This document shows, piece after piece, positions 46,746 through 56,700 of a stretch of DNA of 64,000 nucleotides. Numbering within the stretch: position 1 is the first letter of the stretch; each line of letters starts with the position of its first letter. Both the position numbers and the translations under genes were made by a program. This DNA is from Niveibacterium sp. SC-1 (GTDB lineage: Bacteria; Pseudomonadota; Gammaproteobacteria; Burkholderiales; Rhodocyclaceae), in assembly GCF_038235435.1 (NCBI RefSeq), contig NZ_CP151275.1:868001-932000 (forward strand). Direction: 5' to 3'. Under the pieces are notes generated by a model. It was not told the origin of the DNA. It searched no databases and saw only the letters and a list, made by a program, of their open reading frames with translations.

Positions 46746-47450
46746 GTGAGCTACCGCATCGCACCCAGCATCCTGTCGGCCGACTTTGCGCGCCTGGGCG
46801 AGGAGGTCAATCATGTCATCGCCGCGGGCGCGGACTGGATCCATTTCGACGTGATGGACAACCACTACGTCCCCAACCTCACCATCGGTCCGCTCGTCTG
46901 CGAGGCACTGCGTCCGGTCACGCAGGCGCACATCGATGTGCACCTGATGGTCGAGCCGGTGGACGCCCTGATACCGATGTTCGCCAAGGCGGGCGCCAAC
47001 TCGATCACCTTCCATCCGGAAGCCTCGCGCCACGTGGATCGCACCCTGGCCCTGATCCGCGACCACGGTTGCATGGCCGGTCTCGTCTTCAACCCGGCCA
47101 CACGCCTGGACTGGATGGACCACGTCATGGACCGTCTGGACATGATCCTCCTGATGTCGGTGAACCCCGGCTTCGGCGGTCAGAGCTTCATCCCCGAGAC
47201 GCTCGAGAAGCTCGCTGCCGCACGCGAGCGGGTGAGCGAGTGGGAAGTGCGTACTGGCAAGAGAATTCTGGTCGAGGTCGATGGCGGGGTGAAGGCCGAC
47301 AACATCGCGCAGATCGCCCGTGCGGGGGCGGACACCTTCGTGGCGGGCTCGGCGGTCTTCGGCGCCGCCCGCGCGGAAGACCCCAATCGCTACGACACAG
47401 TGATCGCGGCGATGCGCGGCGAACTCGCCCGCGCACGGGAGCGCGACTGA
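46746..47450 (+). CDS. rpe: Ribulose-phosphate 3-epimerase
   Basis: The 234-residue TIM-barrel enzyme interconverts ribulose 5-phosphate and xylulose 5-phosphate. It has [35 protein letters not shown] (metal His/Asp), [12 protein letters not shown] and [10 protein letters not shown]. The start is GTG at 46746 behind a strong AAGGAGGA site. gph starts in its stop codon (TGATG). Confidence 0.97.
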   Translation: MSYRIAPSILSADFARLGEEVNHVIAAGADWIHFDVMDNHYVPNLTIGPLVCEALRPVTQAHIDVHLMVEPVDALIPMFAKAGANSITFHPEASRHVDRTLALIRDHGCMAGLVFNPATRLDWMDHVMDRLDMILLMSVNPGFGGQSFIPETLEKLAAARERVSEWEVRTGKRILVEVDGGVKADNIAQIARAGADTFVAGSAVFGAARAEDPNRYDTVIAAMRGELARARERD

Positions 47451-48142
47451 TGGCCCGCTTCGACGTCGAGGCGGTGCTCTTTGACCTGGACGGCACGCTG
47501 CTCGACACGCTGCCGGATCTCTTCAACGCCTCCAACGCGATGCTGGCCGAACTGGGTCATGCGCCGCGCTCGCTCGACGAGATCCGCCGCTTTGTCGGCA
47601 AGGGCATGCCCAATCTGGTGATGCGCTGCCTGACCGAAGACCGCGTCGCCTCCGAGGGCGCGGTCGAAGCGGCGATCCCGGTCTACAAGCGCCACTACGC
47701 CGCCATCAACGGCGACGCAGCGCGCATCTACGACGGTGTTGAACCCACGCTACTCGCTCTGGCGCAACAGGGCATCCAACTCGGCTGCGTGACCAACAAG
47801 CCGGCCGACTTCACCGTGCCGCTGCTTGAGCGCGTCGGCCTGGCGCGCTACTTCGGCGCGATCATCGGCGGCGACAGCCTGCCGCAGAAGAAGCCGCACC
47901 CCGCGCCCCTGCTGCGTGCCTGCGAAATCCTGGGGGTCCCTTCGGGTCGCGCGCTGATGGTCGGCGACTCCGCCAACGATGCCGAAGCCGCCCTGGCGGC
48001 GGGCATGCCGGTGCTCCTGATGACCTACGGCTACAGCGAGGGCCGGCCGGTGGACACCATCGAATGCGACGGGTTAGTATCGGCGTTCCCTGAGCTGCTG
48101 CGCCATATCGGGCGCGCCTCGGCGGGTACATCCCACTCATGA
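47450..48142 (+). CDS. gph: Phosphoglycolate phosphatase
   Basis: The 230-residue HAD hydrolase has LFDLDGTLLDTLPDL (nucleophile Asp), TNKP (Thr motif II), KKPHPAPLL and GDSANDAEAALAAG. It dephosphorylates 2-phosphoglycolate. Overlap with rpe is 1 bp. It is followed by a 210-bp region before trpE. Confidence 0.94.
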   Translation: MARFDVEAVLFDLDGTLLDTLPDLFNASNAMLAELGHAPRSLDEIRRFVGKGMPNLVMRCLTEDRVASEGAVEAAIPVYKRHYAAINGDAARIYDGVEPTLLALAQQGIQLGCVTNKPADFTVPLLERVGLARYFGAIIGGDSLPQKKPHPAPLLRACEILGVPSGRALMVGDSANDAEAALAAGMPVLLMTYGYSEGRPVDTIECDGLVSAFPELLRHIGRASAGTSHS

Positions 48143-48220
48143 CCAGCAAGAGCCTGAAGATCGGAAAGGAGCACTCCCCGACCTGCGCTGCGCCACAATG
48201 GCAGCGTACCGGGTGCTCGT

Positions 48221-48240
48221 GGCGCGTCAGCTGACGCGCC
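48221..48240. repeat. Perfect 20-bp palindrome upstream of trpE
   Basis: GGCGCGTCAGCTGACGCGCC is its own reverse complement. It lies between gph and trpE, about 115 bp before the trpE start. It could be an operator, but resembles no TrpR box; no known regulator can be named. Confidence 0.7.
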
Positions 48241-48298
48241 GGAGCCGCGCCAGCGGTTCCATGCTGCGCGCCTAGCGCGCAACCGATCCAGGCAAGAC

Positions 48299-48338
48299 AA
48301 GCAACGAAGCGCAAGGCCCCGTTGGCCCGCCGTTGCTT
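48299..48338 (+). repeat. Inverted repeat in the trpE leader
   Basis: AAGCAACG (48299-48306) pairs with CGTTGCTT (48331-48338) around a GC-rich loop, ending 17 bp before the trpE start. A regulatory hairpin or attenuator is possible; no leader peptide with Trp codons was found. Confidence 0.4.
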
Positions 48339-48355
48339 CAAAATGCGGAGTCATG

Positions 48356-49843
48356 ATGACCGAATCCGAATTCCTCGCGCTCGCGGAGCAGGGCTATAAC
48401 CGTATTCCTGTGACGCTCGAGACCTTTGCCGATCTCGACACGCCGCTCTCCATCTACCTGAAGCTCGCCAACGAGCCCAACACCTACCTGCTCGAATCCG
48501 TGCAGGGCGGCGAGCGCTTCGGCCGCTACTCCATCATCGGCCTGCGCGCCAACACCCGGCTCGAAGCCTACGGTCGCTCGGCGCTGCTGGTCTCCAATGA
48601 CCGCATCGTCGAACGCCGCGACTACGGCGATCCACTCGCCTACGTGGGCGAGTTCATGCAGCGTATCAAGGTGCCGCCGCGTGCCGGACTGCCGCGCTAC
48701 TGCGGTGGGCTCGTCGGCTGTTTCGGCTATGACACGGTGCGCTATATCGAGCCGCGCCTGGCCAAGCACGAGCCCGAGGACGAACTGGAAACGCCGGACA
48801 TCGTCCTGCTGCTCTCCGAAGAGATCGCGATCGTCGACAACCTCTCCGGCAAGCTGACCCTGGTGGTCTACGCGGAGCCGGAAGTCCCCGGTGCCTTCAA
48901 GCGCGCGCAGCGCAGGCTCAAGGAGCTGCTGGGCCGCCTGCGCGAGCCGGTGGAGATCCCGCCGGATACGCAGACCGACCCCAAGCCTGTCGTATCCGCG
49001 TTCGGTGAGGCCGGCTACAAGGCGGCAGTGGAGCGTGCCAAGCAGTACATCGTCGACGGCGACATCATGCAGGTGGTGCTCTCGCAGCGCATGAGCAAGC
49101 CGTTCGCGGCCACGCCGCTGGCGCTCTACCGCGCGCTGCGTACGCTCAACCCCAGCCCCTACATGTTCTATTTCAACTTCGAGGACTTCCAGGTCGTGGG
49201 CGCCTCGCCCGAGATCCTGGTCAAGCTCGAAGAGGGCACGGTCACCGTGCGTCCGATCGCCGGCACGCGTCCGCGCGGTGCCACGCCGGAAGAAGATCTG
49301 GCGTATGAGAAAGACCTGCTGACCGATCAGAAGGAGCTGGCCGAACACCTGCAACTCCTCGACCTCGGCCGCAACGACGTCGGCCGCGTGGCGAAGACCG
49401 GCACCGTCAAGGTGACCTCGCAGTACGAGATCGAGCGCTATTCGCATGTCATGCACATCGTCTCGCAGGTCGAGGGCAAGTTGCCGGAGACCGGGGACAA
49501 GCGTGCCGCCGCGCTCGCGGTGTTGCGCGCGGCCTTCCCGGCCGGCACGGTCTCAGGCGCGCCGAAGGTGCGTGCGATGGAGATCATCGACGAGCTCGAA
49601 CCGGTCAAGCGCGGCATCTACTCGGGAGCGGTCGGCTACGTTGGCTTCGACGGCGAGCTCGATGTCGCGATCGCGATCCGCACCGCGGTGATCAAGGACG
49701 GGCAGCTGCACGTCCAAGCGGGCGCCGGCATCGTCGCGGATTCGAATCCCGACTCCGAGTGGCAGGAGACCCTGAACAAGGCGCGCGCCGTCCTGCGTGC
49801 CGCCGAGATGGCCGAGCGCGGCCTCGACACCCGCTACGGCTGA
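48356..49843 (+). CDS. trpE: Anthranilate synthase component I
   Basis: The 495-residue enzyme condenses chorismate with ammonia to anthranilate. It has the N-terminal feedback region ([19 protein letters not shown]), [31 protein letters not shown] and [26 protein letters not shown] 48356 is 5 nt after GCGGAG; an adjacent ATG (48353) is too close to it. The P4H-like gene follows 30 bp later, before trpG. Confidence 0.97.
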   Translation: MTESEFLALAEQGYNRIPVTLETFADLDTPLSIYLKLANEPNTYLLESVQGGERFGRYSIIGLRANTRLEAYGRSALLVSNDRIVERRDYGDPLAYVGEFMQRIKVPPRAGLPRYCGGLVGCFGYDTVRYIEPRLAKHEPEDELETPDIVLLLSEEIAIVDNLSGKLTLVVYAEPEVPGAFKRAQRRLKELLGRLREPVEIPPDTQTDPKPVVSAFGEAGYKAAVERAKQYIVDGDIMQVVLSQRMSKPFAATPLALYRALRTLNPSPYMFYFNFEDFQVVGASPEILVKLEEGTVTVRPIAGTRPRGATPEEDLAYEKDLLTDQKELAEHLQLLDLGRNDVGRVAKTGTVKVTSQYEIERYSHVMHIVSQVEGKLPETGDKRAAALAVLRAAFPAGTVSGAPKVRAMEIIDELEPVKRGIYSGAVGYVGFDGELDVAIAIRTAVIKDGQLHVQAGAGIVADSNPDSEWQETLNKARAVLRAAEMAERGLDTRYG

Positions 49844-49873
49844 TCCGCTGCGACGCGAGCAAGGAGCCCGGGC

Positions 49874-50725
49874 ATGGATGCGCTGGTTTCTCCCGAGTGG
49901 CAGCAATGGCTGCGCGAAAACGTGGCACGCGGCTGTTCGCCCGAGTCGATGGTCAAGGCGATGACCGAGGGCGGCTACGGCGCCGAGCCAGCGCGCCGGC
50001 TGGTGGCGTTCGCGCTCAAGCGCGGTGTCGCGCAGGAGGCCGTGCCGGCCGCCCAGCCGGTCTACCGCTACGAACCGCCCCGGCTGGTGCTCGACGGGCA
50101 CGCAGTGGTGCTCGACGGCCAGACGATCCGCGTCTCCATGCGGGTCGAACAGCCGCGGGTCATGGTCTTCGACGACCTGCTGTCGGCCCAGGAGTGCGAG
50201 CAGTTGATCGCCGACTCCCGCGCCCAGCTCAGGCGCTCGACCATCGTCGATCCGGCGAGCGGCGAGGAGGCCGTGATCACCGCGCGCACGAGCGAGGGCA
50301 CGAGCTTCCAGCGCGGGGCCAACCCGCTGGTGGCACGCATCGAGGCGCGCCTGGCGGCCCTGATGCAGGCGCCGGTCGAGCATGGCGAAGGCCTGCAGAT
50401 CCTCCACTACAACCAGTCGGGCGAATACCGGCCGCACTACGACTACTTTCCGCCGCAGGACTCCGGCAGCGCGCGCCATCTCGCCAAGGGCGGGCAGCGC
50501 ATCGCGACGCTGATCATGTACCTGAACGACGTGGATGCCGGCGGCGAGACGATCTTTCCGAAGATCGGGCTGTCGGTCACGCCGCGCCGGGGCTCCGCCG
50601 TGTACTTCGAATACTTCAATTCGCACGGCGAGGTCGATCCGGCGACGCTGCATGGTGGCGCGCCGGTGACGCGTGGTGAGAAATGGATTGCGACCAAGTG
50701 GCTGCGCGAACGTCCCTACGTCTGA
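49874..50725 (+). CDS. Prolyl 4-hydroxylase-like 2OG-Fe(II) dioxygenase
   Basis: The 283-residue protein has a helical N-terminal part (about 1-75) and a P4H-type dioxygenase domain (about 95-283). The Fe(II) ligands are visible as HYDYF (His, Asp) and LHGGAPVTRGEK (distal His, 2OG-binding Lys), with SGEYRPHYDYFP and LNDVDAGGETIF of the family. It could hydroxylate proline in a protein substrate. It lies inside the trp cluster, but a link to tryptophan is unlikely. The gap to trpG is 83 bp. Confidence 0.87.
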   Translation: MDALVSPEWQQWLRENVARGCSPESMVKAMTEGGYGAEPARRLVAFALKRGVAQEAVPAAQPVYRYEPPRLVLDGHAVVLDGQTIRVSMRVEQPRVMVFDDLLSAQECEQLIADSRAQLRRSTIVDPASGEEAVITARTSEGTSFQRGANPLVARIEARLAALMQAPVEHGEGLQILHYNQSGEYRPHYDYFPPQDSGSARHLAKGGQRIATLIMYLNDVDAGGETIFPKIGLSVTPRRGSAVYFEYFNSHGEVDPATLHGGAPVTRGEKWIATKWLRERPYV

Positions 50726-50808
50726 CGCGCGCCGACTGAATGAGTCGCTGAACGAATCGAATTGTGTGCCCGTGACGGCCGATGCCCGCGGGAGCGAAAG
50801 GAATCGAA

Positions 50809-51372
50809 ATGCTGCTGATGATCGACAACTACGACAGCTTCACCTATAACCTGGTCCAGTACTTCGGCGAGCTGGGTGCCGACGTGCGCGTGTATCGCAA
50901 CGACGCGATCACCGTCGAGCAGATCGAGGCGCTCAAGCCCGAACGCATCGTCGTCTCGCCCGGCCCGTGCTCGCCGGCGGAAGCCGGCATCTCGGTGGCG
51001 GCGATCAAGCACTTCGCCGGCAAGCTGCCCATCCTGGGCGTCTGCCTGGGTCACCAGTCCATCGGTGCGGCCTTCGGCGGGAAAATCGTGCATGCGCAGA
51101 AGCTCATGCACGGCAAGACCTCGCCGATCGAGCACAAGGACACCGGCGTGTTCCGCGGCTTGCCGCAGCCCTTCACTGCGACCCGCTACCACTCGCTCGC
51201 GATCGAGCGCGAGAGCTGCCCCGACTGCCTGGAAGTGACCGCCTGGACCGCCGACGGCGAGATCATGGGCGTGCGCCACAAGACGCTGGCGATCGAGGGG
51301 GTGCAGTTCCACCCCGAGTCGATCGCCACCGAAGGCGGCCACCAGCTGCTCAAGAACTTCCTCGAGAGCTGA
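50809..51372 (+). CDS. trpG: Anthranilate synthase component II (glutamine amidotransferase)
   Basis: The 187-residue class I amidotransferase has the catalytic Cys in [10 protein letters not shown] and His-Glu in GVQFHPESI, with [15 protein letters not shown] at the start and [12 protein letters not shown] at 50809 follows AAAGGAATCG. It supplies ammonia to TrpE. The tautomerase-like gene follows after 7 bp. Confidence 0.97.
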   Translation: MLLMIDNYDSFTYNLVQYFGELGADVRVYRNDAITVEQIEALKPERIVVSPGPCSPAEAGISVAAIKHFAGKLPILGVCLGHQSIGAAFGGKIVHAQKLMHGKTSPIEHKDTGVFRGLPQPFTATRYHSLAIERESCPDCLEVTAWTADGEIMGVRHKTLAIEGVQFHPESIATEGGHQLLKNFLES

Positions 51373-51379
51373 GCCCGCC

Positions 51380-51769
51380 ATGGCCCAGGTCAAGATCCAC
51401 GGCTTGCGCCACCGCCTTGCGCCGCGTCGCGAGGCGGTCTCGCAGACCATCCACGCCTGCGTGATGGAAGTGCTGGGCATGCCCGCCGACAAGCGCGCCC
51501 ACCGCTTCTTCCATTTCGAGGCCGAGGACTTCCTCGCGCCGGGCGGCCGCAGCGAGGACTACACCATCCTCGAGATCATGCTGATCAGCGGGCGCACGGT
51601 GGAGACCCGCAAGCGTCTGGTGCGGCGCCTCTTCGAGCGTTTCGAGTCCGAGCTGGGCATCGCCCCGGTCGATCTGGAAATCACGCTGATCGAGAGCGAA
51701 GCCGCCAACTGGGGCTTCCGTGGCCTGCACGGCGACGAAGCCCAACTGTCCTATGCGATCAAGGTTTAG
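51380..51769 (+). CDS. Tautomerase-superfamily protein lacking Pro1
   Basis: The 129-residue protein resembles the Tautomerase_2 group (VMEVLGMPADKRAHRFFHFEAEDFLAPGGRSEDY, LISGRTVETRKRLVRRLFERFE, NWGFRG). The mature N-terminus is Ala-Gln-Val instead of the catalytic Pro1 of active tautomerases. Function is unknown. It sits between trpG (7 bp) and trpD (12 bp), so it is probably co-transcribed with the trp genes. Confidence 0.82.
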   Translation: MAQVKIHGLRHRLAPRREAVSQTIHACVMEVLGMPADKRAHRFFHFEAEDFLAPGGRSEDYTILEIMLISGRTVETRKRLVRRLFERFESELGIAPVDLEITLIESEAANWGFRGLHGDEAQLSYAIKV

Positions 51770-51781
51770 AGGAAAACGAGA

Positions 51782-52807
51782 ATGACACCCCAGGAAGCCC
51801 TGCAGCGCGTCATCGAACATCGCGAGATTTTCCACGACGAGATGGTCGACCTGATGCGCCAGATCATGTCGGGCCAGGTTTCGCCCTCCCTGATCGCGGC
51901 CATCCTCATCGGCCTGCGCGTGAAGAAGGAAACCATCGGCGAGATCGCCGCCGCCGCTACGGTGATGCGCGAGCTCGCCACCAAGGTCGACGTCGCCAAC
52001 CCCACGCGCCTGGTCGACACCTGTGGCACCGGCGGCGATGGATCGCACACCTTCAACATCTCCACCACCGCGATGTTCGTCGCGGCAGCGGCCGGGGCAT
52101 CGATCGCCAAGCACGGTGGCCGTTCGTCCTCTTCGCTCTCGGGCTCGGCCGACGTGCTCGAAGCCCTGGGCGTGAACATCAGCCTGCCGCCCGAGGTCGT
52201 GGGACGCAGCATCGACGAAGTGGGCGTGGGCTTCATGTTCGCGCCCAACCACCACAGCTCGATGAAGCACGCCGCCCCGGTGCGTCGCGAACTGGGCGTG
52301 CGCACCATGTTCAACATCCTGGGGCCGCTGACCAATCCGGCGGGTGCGGCCAACCAGTTGATGGGCGTGTTCCATCCCGACCTGGTGGGCATCCAGGTGC
52401 GGGTGCTGCAGCGCCTGGGTAGCCGCAACGTCATGGTGGTGCACGGCGTCGAAGGTCTCGACGAGCTTTCGATCTCCGCACCCACCCTGGTGGGCGAGCT
52501 GCGCGACGGCGAAGTGCGCGAATACCGCGTGAGCCCGGAAGACGTGGGCCTCGCGATGCACGGCGCCTCCGCGCTGCGCGTGGCCAACGTGGAAGAGTCC
52601 AAGGCGATGCTGCTCGCCGCCCTGGAAAACCGCCATCCGGCCGCACGCGATATCGTTGCGTTCAACGCCGGCGCCAGCCTGTACGTTTCGGGGGTGAGCG
52701 ACAGCCTCGCCGGCGGGGTGGAACTCGCCCTGGATACGATCGCCAGCGGCGCTGCGCGCGCCAAGGTCGACGAGCTGGTCGCCTTCTCGAAGCAGCAGGC
52801 CGCCTGA
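51782..52807 (+). CDS. trpD: Anthranilate phosphoribosyltransferase
   Basis: The 341-residue enzyme has [22 protein letters not shown] (PRPP loop), [21 protein letters not shown] and the [35 protein letters not shown] region. The usual KHGNR motif reads KHGGR. It transfers phosphoribose to anthranilate. Confidence 0.97.
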   Translation: MTPQEALQRVIEHREIFHDEMVDLMRQIMSGQVSPSLIAAILIGLRVKKETIGEIAAAATVMRELATKVDVANPTRLVDTCGTGGDGSHTFNISTTAMFVAAAAGASIAKHGGRSSSSLSGSADVLEALGVNISLPPEVVGRSIDEVGVGFMFAPNHHSSMKHAAPVRRELGVRTMFNILGPLTNPAGAANQLMGVFHPDLVGIQVRVLQRLGSRNVMVVHGVEGLDELSISAPTLVGELRDGEVREYRVSPEDVGLAMHGASALRVANVEESKAMLLAALENRHPAARDIVAFNAGASLYVSGVSDSLAGGVELALDTIASGAARAKVDELVAFSKQQAA

Positions 52808-52892
52808 ACCGGCATGCGGCGTGCTGGCATCATGGATGCCCCGCGTCTGTCCACACACTGCCGCGCGCAACATCCGTAGGAAACAGGAACCG

Positions 52893-53723
52893 ATGTCCGA
52901 CATTCTCCAGAAGATCCTCGCCACCAAGCGCGAGGAAATCGAGGCGGCCGAAGCGCTGATTTCGCGCGAAGCCATCGTCAAGCGCGCCCGCGGCGGCGCT
53001 GCGCCGCGCGACTTCACCGGCGCCGTGCGCGCCAAGATCGCGACCGGCAAGGCCGGGGTGATCGCCGAGGTCAAGAAGGCCAGCCCCTCCAAGGGCGTGC
53101 TGCGCGAGGACTTCCGCCCCGCCGAGATCGCGGTGTCGTACGAAGCCGGCGGCGCGGCCTGCCTCTCCGTGCTCACCGACAAGCAGTACTTCCAGGGCGC
53201 GCCCGAATACCTGCAGGCCGCGCGTGCCGCCTGTGCGCTGCCGGTCTTGCGCAAGGACTTCCTGGTCGACAGCTACCAGGTGTTCGAAGCCCGCGCGATG
53301 GGCGCGGACTGCATCCTGCTGATCGTCGCAGCCTTCCTCCCGCCCGAAGGCGTGACCTCCAGCTCCGCGGCGCGTGCGGCCCAGGCCGGCCTCGCCGAAC
53401 TGGAAACGCTGGCCCACGACCTGGGCATGAGCGTGCTGGTGGAAGTGCATGACGCGGCCGAGCTCGACATCGCGCTCGAACTCGCCACGCCGCTCCTGGG
53501 CATCAACAACCGCAATCTGCGCAGCTTCGAAGTCAGTCTCGACACCACGCTCTCGCAGCTGGGCCGTATCCCGCAGGACAAGGTCGTCGTTACCGAGAGC
53601 GGCATCCTCGCGCCGGCCGATGTGCAGCGCATGCGCGACGCGGGCGTGAACGCCTTCCTGGTGGGCGAGGCCTTCATGCGCGCGCCCGACCCGGGCGCCG
53701 AGCTGGCGCGGCTCTTCGCCTGA
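52893..53723 (+). CDS. trpC: Indole-3-glycerol phosphate synthase
   Basis: The 276-residue TIM-barrel enzyme has [59 protein letters not shown] and VTESGI. ATG at 52893 follows AGGAAACAGGAA. tamB starts 18 bp after the stop. trpF, trpB and trpA are not in the window. Confidence 0.97.
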   Translation: MSDILQKILATKREEIEAAEALISREAIVKRARGGAAPRDFTGAVRAKIATGKAGVIAEVKKASPSKGVLREDFRPAEIAVSYEAGGAACLSVLTDKQYFQGAPEYLQAARAACALPVLRKDFLVDSYQVFEARAMGADCILLIVAAFLPPEGVTSSSAARAAQAGLAELETLAHDLGMSVLVEVHDAAELDIALELATPLLGINNRNLRSFEVSLDTTLSQLGRIPQDKVVVTESGILAPADVQRMRDAGVNAFLVGEAFMRAPDPGAELARLFA

Positions 53724-53741
53724 GCGCAAGACACCGGCACG

Positions 53742-56700
53742 ATGCCCGGGCCGCACGAGCCGGACGACATCCCCGAAACCGCCGAAGGTGCAGGCGGCGA
53801 GGCGCCCCCTGAGGAGGGCGCTGCTTCCGCCCCGGAAACCCCGGCGGCGCCACCCCGCCGCCCCTGGTGGCGCCGCGCCCTGTCGCGGCCGATCGCGATG
53901 TCGCTTGGTCTCGCGGCCGCCGTGCTGCCCTGGTTCGGCCTGTACTGGGTCGTCGGCACCGAGGAAGGCTTTCGCGCGACCGCGCGCTTTCTCGACCACC
54001 TGACGCGTGGCGAACTCCACATCGAACGTCCTGCCGGGCGCCTGCTCGACGGTTTTTCGGCCGAACACTTCCGGCTGCACGCGGGCCCGACACGGGTGGA
54101 ATTGAGCGGAGTCGCGATCCGCTGGCGGCCGGTGGGTCTGCTGCGCGGCATGATCGACATCGATCGCGCCTCGGTGCGCACCCTCACGGTCAGCCATACC
54201 AGCGTGCCCAAGCCGCCCAGCACGCCGCTGTCCTTCGCGCTGCCGGTGACGATCCATGCGCGCGAGCTGCAACTGCAGCACTTCGATCTCTTCCTCAACG
54301 ACGTAGGCGAACCGAGCAAGCGGGTCTTCGGCCTGCGCGACGCCTCGGCTTCCGACCTGCGCCTGGACCTGGCGCGCTGGCAGGCCGCCCGCATCGACGC
54401 GCAGACCGACTGGGGGCGCGCCAACCTGCGCAAGGTGGACATGGCGCCGCTGGCGCCCTTCAAGCTCACGGCCGACGGCGGTTTCGCGACCCGCTACGAC
54501 GTGCACGACGCACAGTTCGCCGTGACGCTCTCCGGCAGCCTCAGCGCTCTGGACGTCGATGCCCGTGGCGGCGTCGACCGCATGGCGGTCAAGGCCCAGG
54601 CGGAGATCCGCAGCTTCGATCACATGCCGATAGGCCGCCTGGCGCTGGAGGCGGGCGAGGTGGATCCGCACAACTTCTCGCCCCATGCCCCGCACGCGGC
54701 CCTGACCCTGCGCGCGGACCTGCGCCCCGTGCCCCTGCCGCACGGCGTGCCGGAAGCGGCGCACTTTGGCGGCCTGCGGGTCGAGGGGCCGATCGAAATC
54801 GTCAACGGCGCGCCGGGCCTGGTCGACGCCGGCCGCATTCCGGTGCAGCGACTGGCAGGACAACTGTCGGCCACCGGCTCCGAGATCGGACTGCGCGGAC
54901 TCGACCTGCGGCTCCTGGGCAGCGGCATCGTGCGCGGGGACGTGCGCTGGCAACCCTCTTCCGACACCAAGACCGACCCGATCGGCAAGGTCGAGGGCGA
55001 GTTGCTCTTCCAGGCGATCGACCCCTCGCAGCTTTATGCCGGGCTGCCCGCGGCCAGCCTCGCCGGGCGCGCCCAGGCCCAGGCGACGGCCGGGCGGCAG
55101 ACCCTGCAGACCACGCTTTCGGACGGCCGTTTCGCGCTGGACCTGCGCGGTTACCAGCACGCAGGCAAGGTGGTGGCCGAAGCCTTCGCGCTGCGCTCGG
55201 CGGATTCCCGGCTGGAAGGCAAGGGCAGCATCGAGCTGTCCGGCAAGCAGGCCTTCGCGGCCGACATCCAGACCACCGCCTTCAATCCGCGCGCCTTCTG
55301 GAAGCAGGCGCCCGAAGGCGCCATCACCGGCAGCCTGCGTGCGCAAGGTGCAGTGCTGCCGCACCTGAGCCTGGATGCTGACCTGTCCCTGACGCAGAGC
55401 CAGCTGGCGGGCTACCCGCTGGTCGGGGAGGGCAAGCTGTCGCTGGACGGCAAGCGCCTGAGCAAGGCCGACGTGCAGCTCGAAGTGGTGGGCAACAAGG
55501 CCACGGTGAGCGGGGCTTTCGGCGCGCCCGGGGACACCCTCAACTTCCGCGTCACGGCCAACGAGTTGCAGCGTCTGGGCAAAGGCTTCAACGGCCGGGT
55601 GCGGGCGCGCGGCACGCTCACCGGCAGCCTGGCGCAGCCGGCCGGACGGCTGGAGGTCTTCGTGGCCAAGCTGGAGGCGCCCGGGGGACACCGGCTCGAC
55701 GCCCTGAACTTCAGCGGGGAGCTCTCCGAAGGCCGCAACGGCACCTACGACGCACGCCTCACGGTGGCGGGATACCGGCCACCGAACTCGGCGACGCCGC
55801 TGCTCCGGCGCGCCTCCATGGTTGCCAAGGGCGTGCGCGACGACCACGCGGTACAGCTGGAGGCGGAGTTCGCCGGCAGCCGGTCGATCGCGTTCCAGGC
55901 CCAGGGCGGTTTCGCGCACGGTTCGGACTGGAAGGGCGAGCTGAAGAAGGCTGCGCTCAACCTGGAGACCGAACTCGTCCTGACCGAACCGGCGCCGCTG
56001 GAATTCGGACCGACGCACTTCCTGCTCGACGCCGCGCACTTTCGCGGCGAACACGCCGAGCTCGACATGGAGCAGTTGCGCTGGACGCCGGCGCAGGCCA
56101 GCGCCAAGGGCAAGCTCACCGGCCTGCGCCTGGGCCTCACCCTCAATGACGCGCAACAGGTCGTCGCGCGCGGCGACACCTTGCAGCTCGGGGCAGAATG
56201 GGATCTGGACCTGCGCGAGCACGCCAACGGGCTGGTGCGCGTGTATCGCGAGGCGGGGGACATCATCCTGGAGGGCGACTCGCCGGTCGCGTTGGGACTC
56301 ACGGAGCTCGAAACCATCTTCGCCGCGAACCAGGATCAGGTCGCGGTCTCGGTCTCGGCGGCGGGCAAGCGCATCGGCGTGATCTCCGCGTCCGCCACCG
56401 CGAGCCTGCGCCGTGCCGGCAGTTTCTGGGAAATCGCCCGCGAGGCGCCACTGCTGGGTAGCGCGCGGATCGAGGTGCCCTCGATCGACTGGATCGGCCC
56501 GGTGATCGACCCCAACATGCGCAGCGGCGGCAGCGTGCAGGGCGACTTCTCGCTTGCCGGCACGCCGGCCGACCCGGTGGCCTCCGGTTCCATCTCGGGC
56601 TCCGGGCTCAAGATCATCCTGGCCGACCAGGGCCTGCGCCTGACCGATGGCGTGCTCAAGGTTGGCTTCGAAGGCGGACGGATCAAGCTCGACGAGATGT

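Noticed and set aside
48198..48275. 25-codon ORF before trpE as a trp leader peptide
   Set aside because: It contains no Trp codon and no tandem codons that would serve attenuation.
52830..56222. 1130-codon open frame on the minus strand
   Set aside because: Antisense to trpC and tamB. The product is Arg/Gly/Ala-rich and shows no known fold; long antisense frames are common in GC-rich DNA.
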